Shown: positions 45,458 through 54,376, numbered from the stretch's first letter. The stretch: 64,000 bases of DNA from JBNLBS01 sp050303415 (GCA_050303415.1 JBNLBS010000012.1:1-64000), one strand, 5' to 3'. Made by a program: numbers and translations. Notes: generated from the sequence alone by a model not told the origin.

Positions 45458-47167
45458 ATGCAAATAAGATCCATCATGTTGTTACTAGGGATGTTTTGCT
45501 CTATTTCGGCACAAGCCGTGAACTATATTCAAATTGCGCCGATGAAGCAGATCGTGAAAGGCGAAGTAGGAAACGTTCAACACAAGGATACTACTATCGT
45601 ACCGATTATTACTTGGGGCGGCGACATTGCCACAATCTACGGCAACGGTAATTCAACCCAAACCGGGGCCGATAGCATATTGGGCAAACTGGGATTAAAC
45701 TACCGTCTTATACGCCAAGACGTTTTTAGTAAACAAATAGAAAGCTATATAAGTGGTGAAACTCCCTATTTACGAGGAACGTTAGGGATGATTAATCAGG
45801 CATCCGACGTGCTAAACCAAGACCCACGCACCAAACCGGTCATCATTTATCAATCAACCTGGTCAGTCGGTGGTGATGCACTGGTGGTCAAACCCGGCAT
45901 TGCCAGCGCTAAGGATTTAAAAGGTAAAACCATCGCCTTGCAAGCCTATGGCCCTCATGTAGATTATATGATGAGGATATTAACCGATGCAGGATTAACA
46001 TCCAAAGATGTAAAAATTCGTTGGGTCAGTGATTTAACAGGCACCGATAACGCCCCCATGGAAGCTTTTTATCAGGCTGATGTTGATGCCGCTTTCGTGA
46101 TAATTCCCGATGCACTGGCGCTAACCTCAGGCGGCAGCGTAGGCACCGGCTCTGAAGATTCGGTGAAAGGTGCTACTGTTTTAATGTCTACCAAAACCGC
46201 TAACCGAATTATTGCCGACGTGTATGCAGTTCGTTCAGACTTTTACCAGTCCAACCGCAGCGATGTAGAAAAATTTGTCCGCAGCTTAATGCAGTCAACT
46301 GAAGCCATGCAGGCCTTAATGCAAAACAAAGCCAATCGAGCTGCTGACTACAAAACCATGATTACCGCAGCGGCAAAAGCTTTGCTCGATAGTGACCAGG
46401 CTATCGCCGATACCGAAGGTATGTATGCCGATGCAGAATTCGTTGGCTTTGACGGCAATGTTAAGTTTTTTAACAACTCATCCAATCCGCGCCGCGTAGA
46501 AGTATTAAATCAGGAAATACAAAAAGGTCTAGCGCAATTAGGCCTGGTTAAAGGCGATGCACAATTTGCGAAAGCGGACTGGAATTTCGCCCTTTTACAG
46601 GCTGGCCTAACTGATACCGGCAAGAAACAAACAGAAAAATTCGACCCGGCCAAAGTCGCATCGGTAGTCAATAAACGCCAGCAGCAAGGTGCATTGGAAA
46701 TAGGCGAGCTGTTTAAATTTGAGGTGTACTTCGCCCCAAATCAAAAAAGTTTTTCCGTCGATTTTTATCAGGACGCCTTTGATAAGGTTATTAACCTGGC
46801 TTCTACCTATGGCGGCGCAGTCATTACTGTCGAAGGTCATTCAGACCCGATGGGCTATTTAAGAAAACAAAAAGAAGGCGTACCGCAATTGGTATTGGGA
46901 CAAATCAAACAAAGCGCCAAAAATCTAAGCATGGGTCGTGCCCAAGCGGTAAGGGATAATATTATTAAATATGCTTCAGGTAAAGGGATCGCAATGGACA
47001 GCTCACAATTTGCTGTAGTCGGTCATGGTATTTCCGCACCTAAATCCGGTATTTGCGGCAATTTGCCCTGTGCACCAAAAACAGAACAGGCATGGCGATC
47101 AAATATGCGTGTTCAATTCCGTATTATCCAGGTTGAAGCAGAAGAATCGGTCTTTAAACCATTATAG
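45458..47167 (+). CDS. Solute-binding protein fused to an OmpA peptidoglycan-binding domain
   Basis: A 569-residue exported protein with signal peptide about 1-20 (cleavage after AQA). Residues about 40-380 form a periplasmic-binding fold of NMT1/phosphonate-like type (GTLGMINQASD, WSVGGDALVVKPG, KDLKGKTIALQAYGPHVDYMM). A linker leads to a C-terminal OmpA-like domain (about 425-565) with VEGHSDPMGY and LSMGRAQAVRDNI. The Asp and Arg that bind diaminopimelate in peptidoglycan are present. Fusing a substrate-binding protein to a wall anchor is unusual; it would tether the binding protein to peptidoglycan. AGGAG precedes the ATG. A VWA lipoprotein follows after 10 nt. Confidence 0.85.
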   Translation: MQIRSIMLLLGMFCSISAQAVNYIQIAPMKQIVKGEVGNVQHKDTTIVPIITWGGDIATIYGNGNSTQTGADSILGKLGLNYRLIRQDVFSKQIESYISGETPYLRGTLGMINQASDVLNQDPRTKPVIIYQSTWSVGGDALVVKPGIASAKDLKGKTIALQAYGPHVDYMMRILTDAGLTSKDVKIRWVSDLTGTDNAPMEAFYQADVDAAFVIIPDALALTSGGSVGTGSEDSVKGATVLMSTKTANRIIADVYAVRSDFYQSNRSDVEKFVRSLMQSTEAMQALMQNKANRAADYKTMITAAAKALLDSDQAIADTEGMYADAEFVGFDGNVKFFNNSSNPRRVEVLNQEIQKGLAQLGLVKGDAQFAKADWNFALLQAGLTDTGKKQTEKFDPAKVASVVNKRQQQGALEIGELFKFEVYFAPNQKSFSVDFYQDAFDKVINLASTYGGAVITVEGHSDPMGYLRKQKEGVPQLVLGQIKQSAKNLSMGRAQAVRDNIIKYASGKGIAMDSSQFAVVGHGISAPKSGICGNLPCAPKTEQAWRSNMRVQFRIIQVEAEESVFKPL

Positions 47168-47177
47168 GAGCGGATAA

Positions 47178-47981
47178 ATGAAACAGTTAGGTTATTTAGC
47201 ATTCGCTTTTATGATTATATTATTGAGCGCTTGTGAACAACAGCCGGATACAGAAAGCACATCGGCGAAGGAAACAACCGGATCGGACTCAGGTACCGAA
47301 CAAATCGGTTATGCTGCAACCGAACCCTCCAGCCCTTTTTATGCTTTGCGTGTTGCCGATAATAATTGGCCTCAAATTTCTGAAGAAAAAAAATACAGCA
47401 GCAACTTGCTCGCCAATAACTACTACATCGTTCTGGATGGTAGCGGTTCCATGGCAGCAGAAAACTGTGCGCCTGGTACAACGAAAATGGCTATTGCTAA
47501 AAAGGCCATCAGTAATTTTGCCAAACAGATACCTGCCGACGCTAATATCGCCCTTTTTGCATTCGATCTTGCCGGGGTCAATCAACGGGTACAGTTAGCT
47601 AACCATAACCGTGAGCAATTTTTCAGTCAGGTCAAAGCGATGCAACCAGGTGGTAATACTCCGTTGGCGAGTGCGCTCAATTTTGGCTATCGTCAATTGC
47701 AAATACAAGCAGCAAAACAATTAGGTTATGGTGAATACCATTTAGTAGTCGTAACTGACGGTATTGCAACAGCCAAAGAGGAACCGGATCAGATTATTCA
47801 AACCATTTTACACGATTCGCCTGTTGTCATTCATAGCATAGGCTTTTGTATCGATGAAAATCACAGTCTGAATCAACCCGGAAAAACTTATTACACGGCG
47901 GCCGTTAATGCTGACGAATTACAACGCGGCTTACAGGCGGTACTGGCGGAATCGAGCGATTTTAATATTGATAACTTTTAA
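47178..47981 (+). CDS. VWA-domain lipoprotein
   Basis: A 267-residue lipoprotein with lipobox LLSAC (Cys19) and a short acidic Ser/Thr linker. The von Willebrand A domain spans about 75-250. MIDAS residues are intact: DGSGSMA (DxSxS) near 92-98, the Thr in GGNTPLASAL and the Asp in VVTDGIA. It should bind a divalent cation and a protein partner in the periplasm. Three Cys residues (ENCAPG, FCIDEN) could form disulfides. It lies between the two SBP-OmpA genes, with AGGAG before its ATG, so it probably works with them. VWA proteins often act with ATPases or in metal-linked stress systems. Confidence 0.88.
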   Translation: MKQLGYLAFAFMIILLSACEQQPDTESTSAKETTGSDSGTEQIGYAATEPSSPFYALRVADNNWPQISEEKKYSSNLLANNYYIVLDGSGSMAAENCAPGTTKMAIAKKAISNFAKQIPADANIALFAFDLAGVNQRVQLANHNREQFFSQVKAMQPGGNTPLASALNFGYRQLQIQAAKQLGYGEYHLVVVTDGIATAKEEPDQIIQTILHDSPVVIHSIGFCIDENHSLNQPGKTYYTAAVNADELQRGLQAVLAESSDFNIDNF

Positions 47982-48079
47982 TCATCTGTTGTTATTTGGT
48001 CACCTGACAAGGCAAAAACAATGACTTGTTTTATGGTAATCTTACTCCGTCGTTTTTATGAGATATCGCCGCATAAGTT

Positions 48080-49618
48080 ATGAAAGCACATACTAAGTTA
48101 GCGTTAATGCTCCTTTTTTTGGGGCTGTCGTCTATATTTATCGGAAAAATTGTTTTGACTTCCCTTGAGGAACGGCAGGTTTTCTCTTTGACCGATGCAG
48201 GGGCCAGTAAAGGAAAAATTAAAATCGGTATCGACAACTGGATCGGCTATTTTCCACTTTGCTCCCCAATAATGAAAACCCGGATGTATCAACAAGGTTA
48301 TCTACTTGAATGCGTTGAAGATCAGGCCAATTACACCGAAAGATTGGCATTGCTTAGCAAAGGAGAGCTGGATTTGGCTGTAGCCACGGTTGACAGTTAT
48401 TTATTAAACGGCGTAAAAAGCAAATATCCGGGTACGATAATTACCGTCTTGGACGAATCTAAAGGCGGTGATGCACTGGTTTCTTGGAAAGATAAAATAG
48501 CTTCGCTGGATGATTTACGGCAAACAAAAAACGCCAAAATCGCTTTCACCCCGGACTCCCCATCCGACCATTTACTTAAAGCAGTCGCTGTGCATTTCGA
48601 TATCAGTCATTTAAAACAGCGACAAGGCTGGCCTTTATTCACCAATGGTTCAGAAGATGCGTTAAAAAAACTTTTAGACCGCCAAGTTGATGCTGCTGTA
48701 TTATGGGAGCCGGATGTATCCAAAGCGCTGGCTAACAAAGAGCTGCATTTGTTATTAAGCACCGAGCAGACCCAACAACTGATTGTCGATGTGTTAATTG
48801 CCGGAAAAAAAATGCTTAACGAGCAACCAGAGGTCATCACTCTATTATTGAACGAATACTTTCAGACTCTAAAATATTACCGCGATAATGAAGACGAACT
48901 GATTAACGATGTTGAAAAATCCACCAACCTGAATAAAGCCAACATTAAATCATTATTACAAGGCGTTCAGTGGCAAAATCTTTCCGACAATACCCGTAAA
49001 TGGTTCGGCATTGTTACAGAAAAGAACTTACCCGAGCAGGAACTGATTGAGACCATTAACGCCACCATTAACATCTTGATTGATTATGGTACTTTTTCCG
49101 CTTCGCCGTTACCCTCTAATAATCCCTATCGAATTATCAGCAGTTTTTTTATAAACGAAGCTCATCAACAATTGGGCGCGCCGGACGAAATAGCTCACAC
49201 GGAGCAGCATCAATTCAAACCATTAAACGACCAGCAATGGAAAAACCTACAGCAAGTCGGCAAGCTGAAAATAAGACCGGTGGTATTTGCCAGCGGTACC
49301 GACAGTTTGACCCTGGACGATAAAAACCAACTGGATGAGACCGCCAACACACTCAAACACTATCCAGATTTTAGGATTTTGGTACGTGGTCATACCTCCA
49401 CGCGAGGGGATAAAAAGTTAAATTTGACCTTATCTCAGGACCGCGCTGATGCTGTGGTGCGCTATCTAATGATCACTCATAACATACCGGCGCAGAGAAT
49501 AAAAGCCATCGGCTATGGTGATATGGAACCCTTGCCAAGATTGGCAGGCGAAAGTAGAAGAGCCCATAATTATCGTTTACCCAGAGTTGAACTGGTGCTG
49601 GTCACCGAAAAATTTTAA
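48080..49618 (+). CDS. Membrane-anchored solute-binding/OmpA fusion protein
   Basis: A 512-residue protein with one N-terminal helix (about 8-27) that could be a signal anchor. A periplasmic-binding region of NMT1/SsuA type follows (about 45-370; GIDNWIGYFPLCSPIMKT, GELDLAVATVDSYLL, VDAAVLWEPDVSKAL). The C-terminal OmpA-like domain (about 395-510) has GHTSTRGDKKLNLTLSQDRA. In the OmpA motif GHTDxxG the Asp that contacts peptidoglycan reads Ser here, unlike the first fusion protein, so this domain may bind peptidoglycan weakly or something else. Its stop overlaps the next start by 1 nt (TAATG). Confidence 0.84.
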   Translation: MKAHTKLALMLLFLGLSSIFIGKIVLTSLEERQVFSLTDAGASKGKIKIGIDNWIGYFPLCSPIMKTRMYQQGYLLECVEDQANYTERLALLSKGELDLAVATVDSYLLNGVKSKYPGTIITVLDESKGGDALVSWKDKIASLDDLRQTKNAKIAFTPDSPSDHLLKAVAVHFDISHLKQRQGWPLFTNGSEDALKKLLDRQVDAAVLWEPDVSKALANKELHLLLSTEQTQQLIVDVLIAGKKMLNEQPEVITLLLNEYFQTLKYYRDNEDELINDVEKSTNLNKANIKSLLQGVQWQNLSDNTRKWFGIVTEKNLPEQELIETINATINILIDYGTFSASPLPSNNPYRIISSFFINEAHQQLGAPDEIAHTEQHQFKPLNDQQWKNLQQVGKLKIRPVVFASGTDSLTLDDKNQLDETANTLKHYPDFRILVRGHTSTRGDKKLNLTLSQDRADAVVRYLMITHNIPAQRIKAIGYGDMEPLPRLAGESRRAHNYRLPRVELVLVTEKF

Positions 49619-50412
49619 TGACAAACAACCCTCTCTCACAAAAAGCAGTTAGTAAAGCGGTTTTGGCGAATTCACTTCAACATCCGCTGGTTTTATATCC
49701 TGCCGTCACCGGTGTGCTGGTCGCGGCATCCAGTTTAGTATTCCATTTAGGCAGCCTGCCGCTTATCTTATCGGCAGGCGGTGGTGTAACAGCGTTGGGA
49801 GGATGGTTTTATCAATTTTTTGGTCGTCGAGATGTCTATTTTCAAGCATATTTTGCAGAAATCCATGCCCGTTTAAATCGAGAGAAAAAACAAAAATTAG
49901 CTAAACTTAGGAAAGAACTCAAGCAGGTAAAAAGTGATCAAGGCATTAAACAACTTGAATTACTTGAAATAAAATACCGTAATTTTGAAGAGATACTGGG
50001 CAGTAAATTATCGCCCACGGAAATGACCTATTCACGCTACCTGAGTATTGCTGAACAGGTTTACCTTGCCGTGTTGGATAACCTGGATAAGGTGTTTTTA
50101 TCGTTAAAAAGCATTAGCGCAGTCGACACCGCACATTTATCGCAACGAATAAGGACACTGGAAACCGAAAGCAGCACTCAGGCTAAACATGAAAAAGAGA
50201 CATTAAGCAGACGCTTAACGCTTCAGAAACAACAACAAGACAAAGCGGCCGAGTTAATCCTGGCCAATGAGCGCGCTTTAACGGAATTGGATGTAGTAAC
50301 GGCAAAAATCGCCGGTGTTGAAATGAATAAAGGTCGGGCCGATCTTGATCTCGACCTTGCCATGGAAGAGTTAAAAAGACTGGCTGAACGTACCGACCAA
50401 TATGCCAGATAA
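49618..50412 (+). CDS. Membrane coiled-coil protein (possible XpaC-like TelA partner)
   Basis: A 264-residue protein with two neighbouring hydrophobic segments (about 24-45 and 48-68) near the N terminus, then a long charged region rich in Lys, Glu, Gln and Leu (about 75-262) that reads as coiled coil. I do not recognise a defined family. In Firmicutes telA is often preceded by xpaC, a small membrane protein, and this gene occupies the same place before telA, so an analogous role as TelA membrane partner is inferred. It is translationally coupled to the upstream SBP-OmpA gene. Confidence 0.7.
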   Translation: MTNNPLSQKAVSKAVLANSLQHPLVLYPAVTGVLVAASSLVFHLGSLPLILSAGGGVTALGGWFYQFFGRRDVYFQAYFAEIHARLNREKKQKLAKLRKELKQVKSDQGIKQLELLEIKYRNFEEILGSKLSPTEMTYSRYLSIAEQVYLAVLDNLDKVFLSLKSISAVDTAHLSQRIRTLETESSTQAKHEKETLSRRLTLQKQQQDKAAELILANERALTELDVVTAKIAGVEMNKGRADLDLDLAMEELKRLAERTDQYAR

Positions 50413-50490
50413 GAAAGTGTACAAAGTAATTACCCCACACCACAAGTTATTTTGTATGCATTCCATAACCCACGCAGGAGAACAAAAAAT

Positions 50491-51687
50491 ATGAGTGCGA
50501 CTCTCACAAAAACAGATATGCCGTTAATGGTATTCGAAACCGCTGAAGTCAAAAACGAATTAATGCTTAATGAACCGTTTCAGGATCCTAATAACGAACT
50601 AAAACAACGAGCCATGTCTTCTGTTGAGCAACTGCTAGCAATCGACCCGAATGATTTGCAGGAAAAAAACAACAGCGTTGCGGCTGTCGAAGCCATTGGT
50701 ATAGAGTTGCAAAAAATGGCTGCACGTCGCTCCGATATGCTCAAACAATCCATTCACGTACTTTCCAAATCAGGAGACGACGGTGGCCCTGTTGCCAATT
50801 CATTAATTGACTTACGTACCACTGTCGAAGAGCTGGATCCCAATAAGGTGGACTTTACCATGACATGGTTTCGCCGTCTGTTGTCCATGTTCCCTTTTAT
50901 TGGCACCCCGATTGAAAAATATTTTTCGCAGTACCAGTCGGCCGATACCGTCATCGCCGATATTGTCGCCAGTCTGGAAAAAGGTCGGGATCAACTAAAA
51001 CGTGACATAATCACTCTTGATGACGATCAGCAGTATATGCATGATTTAGCGGGCAAGCTAAAAAAAGCTGTCGCCTTTGCTGAATTTGTAGATCAGGGCC
51101 TGGTCGAAAAAGTTGATAACGAAGTGACATCTGACGATCCGAAAGTTTCTTTTATAAAAGAAGAAATTCTTTTTCCTCTACGCCAGCGCACTATGGATCT
51201 GCAACAACAATTGGCCGTTTCCCAGCAAGCAGTGTTAACCATTGAAATTATAAAGCGCAACAATAAGGAATTGATCCGTGGCGTATCCAGGGCACTGGGA
51301 GTAACAATTAACGCCTTACAAATTGCGGTCACTTTATCGTTGGCTTTAGCCAATCAACGAATCGTGCTGGATAAAATCAACGCGGTTAATAAAACCACCG
51401 ATAATTTAATCGGTCAAACCGCTGAAAAACTGAAGACCCAAGGTGTGGAGATCCATAAACAGGCGGCCTCTGCCCAGTTATCTATGGATGTATTGAAAAA
51501 AGCCTTTCAGGATATTCAAGAAGCCTATGACGACTTGTCTAATTTCCGTCAGGCTGCTCTGCCCAATATGGCGGCGACCATTTTGGAGATGGATGAATTC
51601 GCCGCTCAAGCGGAAAAAACCATCAACAAAATGGAAAGCAGTAAAAAGGTTGAACAGTTTTACGGCCTGGATGTTATTAATGATTAA
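50491..51687 (+). CDS. TelA/KlaA family (toxic anion resistance) protein
   Basis: A 398-residue cytoplasmic, mostly helical protein of the TelA family. The ATG at 50491 has AGGAG upstream; an earlier in-frame TTG is less likely. The body shows the family pattern of long helices with RRSDMLKQSI, WFRRLLSMFPFIGTP, LKRDIITLDDDQQYMHDL and the C-terminal LANQRIVLDKINAVNKTTD block. Family members are linked to tellurite and other stress resistance and to Ter-type stress networks; the mechanism is unknown. Its place within an ABC importer operon with VWA and OmpA proteins is unusual. No terB, terC, terD or terZ gene is present here. Confidence 0.92.
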   Translation: MSATLTKTDMPLMVFETAEVKNELMLNEPFQDPNNELKQRAMSSVEQLLAIDPNDLQEKNNSVAAVEAIGIELQKMAARRSDMLKQSIHVLSKSGDDGGPVANSLIDLRTTVEELDPNKVDFTMTWFRRLLSMFPFIGTPIEKYFSQYQSADTVIADIVASLEKGRDQLKRDIITLDDDQQYMHDLAGKLKKAVAFAEFVDQGLVEKVDNEVTSDDPKVSFIKEEILFPLRQRTMDLQQQLAVSQQAVLTIEIIKRNNKELIRGVSRALGVTINALQIAVTLSLALANQRIVLDKINAVNKTTDNLIGQTAEKLKTQGVEIHKQAASAQLSMDVLKKAFQDIQEAYDDLSNFRQAALPNMAATILEMDEFAAQAEKTINKMESSKKVEQFYGLDVIND

Positions 51688-51746
51688 CACAGGTTTTGTT
51701 TTAGTTTTCCGAATTTGTTTTTATAAACCGGTAGTGGAGTAAAAAA

Positions 51747-52790
51747 ATGTCTAAATTCATTTCCAAATTATTATTGCTTGGTCTGCTCGCAGTTTCTGCA
51801 ACCGGCTTTGCCGCTGATAAATATAAAGCCTGTTGGTCCCATTACACCGGATGGGAGCCCTGGGGTTACGCCAATGACAACGGCTTAATCAAAAAATGGG
51901 CTGACAAATACGGCATTGAAATAGAAATGACACTGATAAATGATTATGTCGAGTCCATTAACCTGTATACCGCGGGTGAGTTTGATGCCTGCACCATGAC
52001 CAATATGGACGCACTAACTATTCCGGCGGTGGGCGGCGTAGACTCGACCGCACTTATCATCGGTGATTATAGTGATGGCAATGATGGCATTGTCATTAAA
52101 GGCGCGAACACGCTCGGCGCACTTAAAGGCAAAGAAATAATGCTGGTTGAACTGTCCGTCTCACACTATCTATTGGCTCGTGCCTTAGACAGTATCGGCC
52201 TGTCTGAACGCGACGTAACGCTGATCAACACTTCCGATGCTGACATTGCCTCTATATTTATCGCCACTCCCGATGCCGCCGCGGTTACCTGGAATCCGCC
52301 GTTACAACAAGTGCGCAATGCCAAAGGGGCAAACATGGTATTCGACTCGTCCAAAATACCCGGTGAAATTCTCGACTTAATGGTAGTAAAAACCGATGCC
52401 GACGAACGCTTCAAAAAAGCCCTGGTCGGTGCATGGTATGAAGCATTAAGTCACTTGACCGCAGGCGGCCAACAAGCCGATAACGCTATAGACTTTATGG
52501 CCAAGGCCTCGGGCGCAACCATCGCGGAATTCAAGTCGCAATTGAAAACCACGCGTTTATTTTCTGAACCCAAACAGGCTGTTGCCATTGCCGAAGATGT
52601 ACAGCTAAAACAAACCATGGAACATGTCAGAAAATTCAGTTTTGACAAAGGTTTGTTCGGACAAGGCGCAGCCAGTGTGGACTTTGTCGGTATCGCCTTC
52701 CCTGATGAAACGATACTCGGCTCCAAACGCAATGTAAAATTACGTTTTAACAGTCAGTATATGAAAATGGCCGAACAAGGCAGCTTATAA
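51747..52790 (+). CDS. ABC substrate-binding protein (urea-carboxylase-region type)
   Basis: A 347-residue periplasmic binding protein with signal peptide about 1-22 (GFAAD). The core resembles binding proteins of the family often annotated as putative urea ABC transporter substrate-binding: ACWSHYTGWEPWGYA near the start, then YTAGEFDACTMTNMDAL, GDYSDGNDGI and AAAVTWNPPLQQV. The family was named for its place next to urea carboxylase genes, none of which are visible here. It is probably the soluble ligand-binding partner of the permease and ATPase encoded 7 kb earlier in the same operon. GGAG precedes the ATG, and a hairpin follows its stop. Confidence 0.88.
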   Translation: MSKFISKLLLLGLLAVSATGFAADKYKACWSHYTGWEPWGYANDNGLIKKWADKYGIEIEMTLINDYVESINLYTAGEFDACTMTNMDALTIPAVGGVDSTALIIGDYSDGNDGIVIKGANTLGALKGKEIMLVELSVSHYLLARALDSIGLSERDVTLINTSDADIASIFIATPDAAAVTWNPPLQQVRNAKGANMVFDSSKIPGEILDLMVVKTDADERFKKALVGAWYEALSHLTAGGQQADNAIDFMAKASGATIAEFKSQLKTTRLFSEPKQAVAIAEDVQLKQTMEHVRKFSFDKGLFGQGAASVDFVGIAFPDETILGSKRNVKLRFNSQYMKMAEQGSL

Positions 52791-52798
52791 CCTTCAGC

Positions 52799-52826
52799 GA
52801 TGAACTTTCCGCTCGGAAAGTTCATC
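52799..52826 (+). terminator. Perfect hairpin at the end of the ABC/VWA/TelA operon
   Basis: GATGAACTTTCC and GGAAAGTTCATC form a perfect 12-bp stem with a GCTC tetraloop, 9 nt after the last stop codon. It is not followed by a T tract, so it may stop transcription with Rho or protect the 3' end. Confidence 0.65.
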
Positions 52827-52857
52827 ATCCCCCACTCACACTGCCAGATAGATAAAA

Positions 52858-53200
52858 ATGAATCTCTTATTTGTTTGTAGTGAGAACAGACTTCGAAGTC
52901 CGACAGGTGAGAAAGTTTTTCCTCAGTATGATGGCATTGATGCTATCGGATGTGGCACAAATTTAGATGCAGAAACGACAAATAAGCGGGGACTTAATAG
53001 AATGGGCCGACATCGTTTTTGTAATGGAAAAAAGCCTTCGAAATAAAGTTATGAAAAAATTCAAGGAATTGTTTAAAAGTAAGAAATTAATATGCCTTGA
53101 TATACCTGATGAGTATGAGCGAATGGACCCCATGCTTGTTCGTTTATTGGAAAATCGAGTGCTAAGGCATATAAATTCTAATATAAGAAAAAACAGATGA
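52858..53200 (+). pseudogene. Low-molecular-weight protein tyrosine phosphatase-like gene, frameshifted
   Basis: The start encodes the phosphatase loop (VCSENRLRSPT, Cys7 and Arg13 of CX5RS) and continues through IDAIGCGTNLDAETT. The reading frame then shifts near 52976-52985. In the next frame the family sequence resumes as ISGDLIEWADIVFVMEK and ends with ICLDIPDEYERMDPMLVRLLENR. Joining the two gives a normal protein of about 110 residues of the small LMW-phosphatase-like family. One extra A in the ACAAATAAGC region explains the break. It could be a real inactivation, a recoding site or a sequence error. It lies in the gap between the TelA operon and the convergent thioesterase gene. Confidence 0.8.
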
Positions 53201-53330
53201 TCGGGTAAGACCAGTTTCTCAAAAACAATTCTACACCGCCTCTATAGGAGCGGTCACTAACCATTTCGAAAATAGAGCTTTACCCACTACTCATTAAACA
53301 GAAACTAACATTTGTGATTTAAGCCGAAAA

Positions 53331-54038
53331 TTAAGCATATGATTTAATTTTATTTTCGTCTAATACATTGACAATTTTATTACCCAGTAAACGCCAATTA
53401 TCCTGAAAATAAAAATGTCCTCCAGGAAAATAGGAAATATTTAATGCTTGTGAGGTTTCCTTTTGCCATGCACGGGCTTGCTCAGTTGTAACATTATCTT
53501 CCTGTCCTAAAAATAGCTGAATGGTTAGATCCATCGGCTTTTTGACTTGATGAGAATAGGTTTCTATCAGTTCAAAATCAGAACGAATAATCGGCTCAAA
53601 TAGAGCCATAATTTCATCATCCTGCCAGACGGCATTTGGAATTCCGCCCAAATTCTGCAACATATCTCTAAATTCTTTATCAGGCAGGGTGTGTTTAATT
53701 GTCTGCTCCTTGACAGAAGGTGCTTTACGGCCTGATAAAATCAACAATTTCGGCATCGGCAAGGCATGTTGATTAATTTTACGGCATAACATATAGGCAA
53801 TGAAGGCTCCCATACTATGACCGAAAAAAGCATAGGGTTGATGTATCAGAGGTTGTATCTGGGGTAAAAGATAATCCACCATTTTTTCAATGGATGTTAT
53901 ACAGGGTTGCCCAATTAAACTTCCGCGTCCCGGTAGTGCCAGTGTGGTTAAATTTATACCGTTCAAATGTGTTTCCAGCTCACGGTAGCAATATTCGCTG
54001 CCGCCGGCAAATGGAAAGGCAATGAGTTCCATTTTCAC
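53331..54038 (-). CDS. Type II thioesterase (GrsT/PKS-NRPS editing)
   Basis: A 235-residue alpha/beta-hydrolase. Seen: N-terminal AFPFAGGSEYCYRELE, the LPGRG segment, nucleophile Ser in FFGHSMGAFIAY near residue 73, catalytic Asp in the LGQEDNVTT region and His in FPGGHFYFQ. These are typical of stand-alone thioesterases that clear stalled or wrong acyl groups from PKS and NRPS carrier domains. The PKS genes here lack an integrated TE and the NRPS has its own, so this enzyme probably edits both. It is cut off from the PKS block by the plus-strand TelA operon. Confidence 0.93.
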   Translation of the reverse strand: MKMELIAFPFAGGSEYCYRELETHLNGINLTTLALPGRGSLIGQPCITSIEKMVDYLLPQIQPLIHQPYAFFGHSMGAFIAYMLCRKINQHALPMPKLLILSGRKAPSVKEQTIKHTLPDKEFRDMLQNLGGIPNAVWQDDEIMALFEPIIRSDFELIETYSHQVKKPMDLTIQLFLGQEDNVTTEQARAWQKETSQALNISYFPGGHFYFQDNWRLLGNKIVNVLDENKIKSYA

Positions 54039-54078
54039 CTCTCTGTTAGTCGTTATTTTTTTAATTGATCTTTGTGGA

Positions 54079-54240
54079 TTATAATTGCTGTGAAGAATGA
54101 ATCATTATTTTACTGGCAGATTTTTCTGCATTTAATACTCGCTTCTTTAGTGTAAAGGTGAGTTTATCCGTCTCGACAGGCTCGATATCACGTATATCAA
54201 AAAATGACAATTCAGGAAGTTTTTCGTTTATCTGATGCAC
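54079..54240 (-). CDS. Possible small protein, 53 aa, GTG start
   Basis: A frame from GTG at 54240 to TAA at 54079-54081 encodes a charged, soluble peptide (LPELSFFDIRDIEP, LTFTLKKRVLNAEKSASK). It overlaps the end of the 52-residue membrane ORF by 29 nt and ends 41 nt before the thioesterase start. AGGAG lies about 10 nt before the GTG. No family is recognised. The composition looks coding, but the size and GTG start limit confidence. Confidence 0.35.
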   Translation of the reverse strand: MHQINEKLPELSFFDIRDIEPVETDKLTFTLKKRVLNAEKSASKIMIHSSQQL

Positions 54241-54370
54241 ACAGTAATATCACTCCTATAATTGGGGTAAAAAGCAGGGAACCAAAAAAATAGCCCCAAA
54301 AACCCAGTTTTTTATTGACACCTAACAAACCAATAAACAAACTGAGTAGCACATAAATTACTGGCATCAT
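54212..54370 (-). CDS. Small two-helix membrane protein, 52 aa
   Basis: The ATG at 54370 follows AGGAG by about 9 nt; that site overlaps the stop of the upstream binding-protein gene, so translation is coupled. The product has two hydrophobic segments (about 4-17 and 26-44, with a Lys-Lys-Leu-Gly turn between) and a short basic tail, so it probably makes a small hairpin in the inner membrane. It is the last well-supported gene of the lipoprotein-DUF697-SPFH-binding-protein set. Its function is unknown. Confidence 0.6.
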   Translation of the reverse strand: MMPVIYVLLSLFIGLLGVNKKLGFWGYFFGSLLFTPIIGVILLCASDKRKTS

Positions 54371-54376
54371 CTTTTA

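Noticed and set aside
50491..51687. A complete tellurite-resistance (ter) cluster
   Set aside because: Only TelA is present; terB, terC, terD and terZ genes are absent.
43694..52790. The operon as a plain urea uptake system
   Set aside because: Only the last binding protein resembles the urea-carboxylase-region family; no urea carboxylase or urease gene is present, and the OmpA, VWA and TelA proteins go beyond an importer.
52967..53200. A separate small gene downstream of the phosphatase start
   Set aside because: Its sequence is the C-terminal part of the same phosphatase family, so it is the second half of a frameshifted gene.
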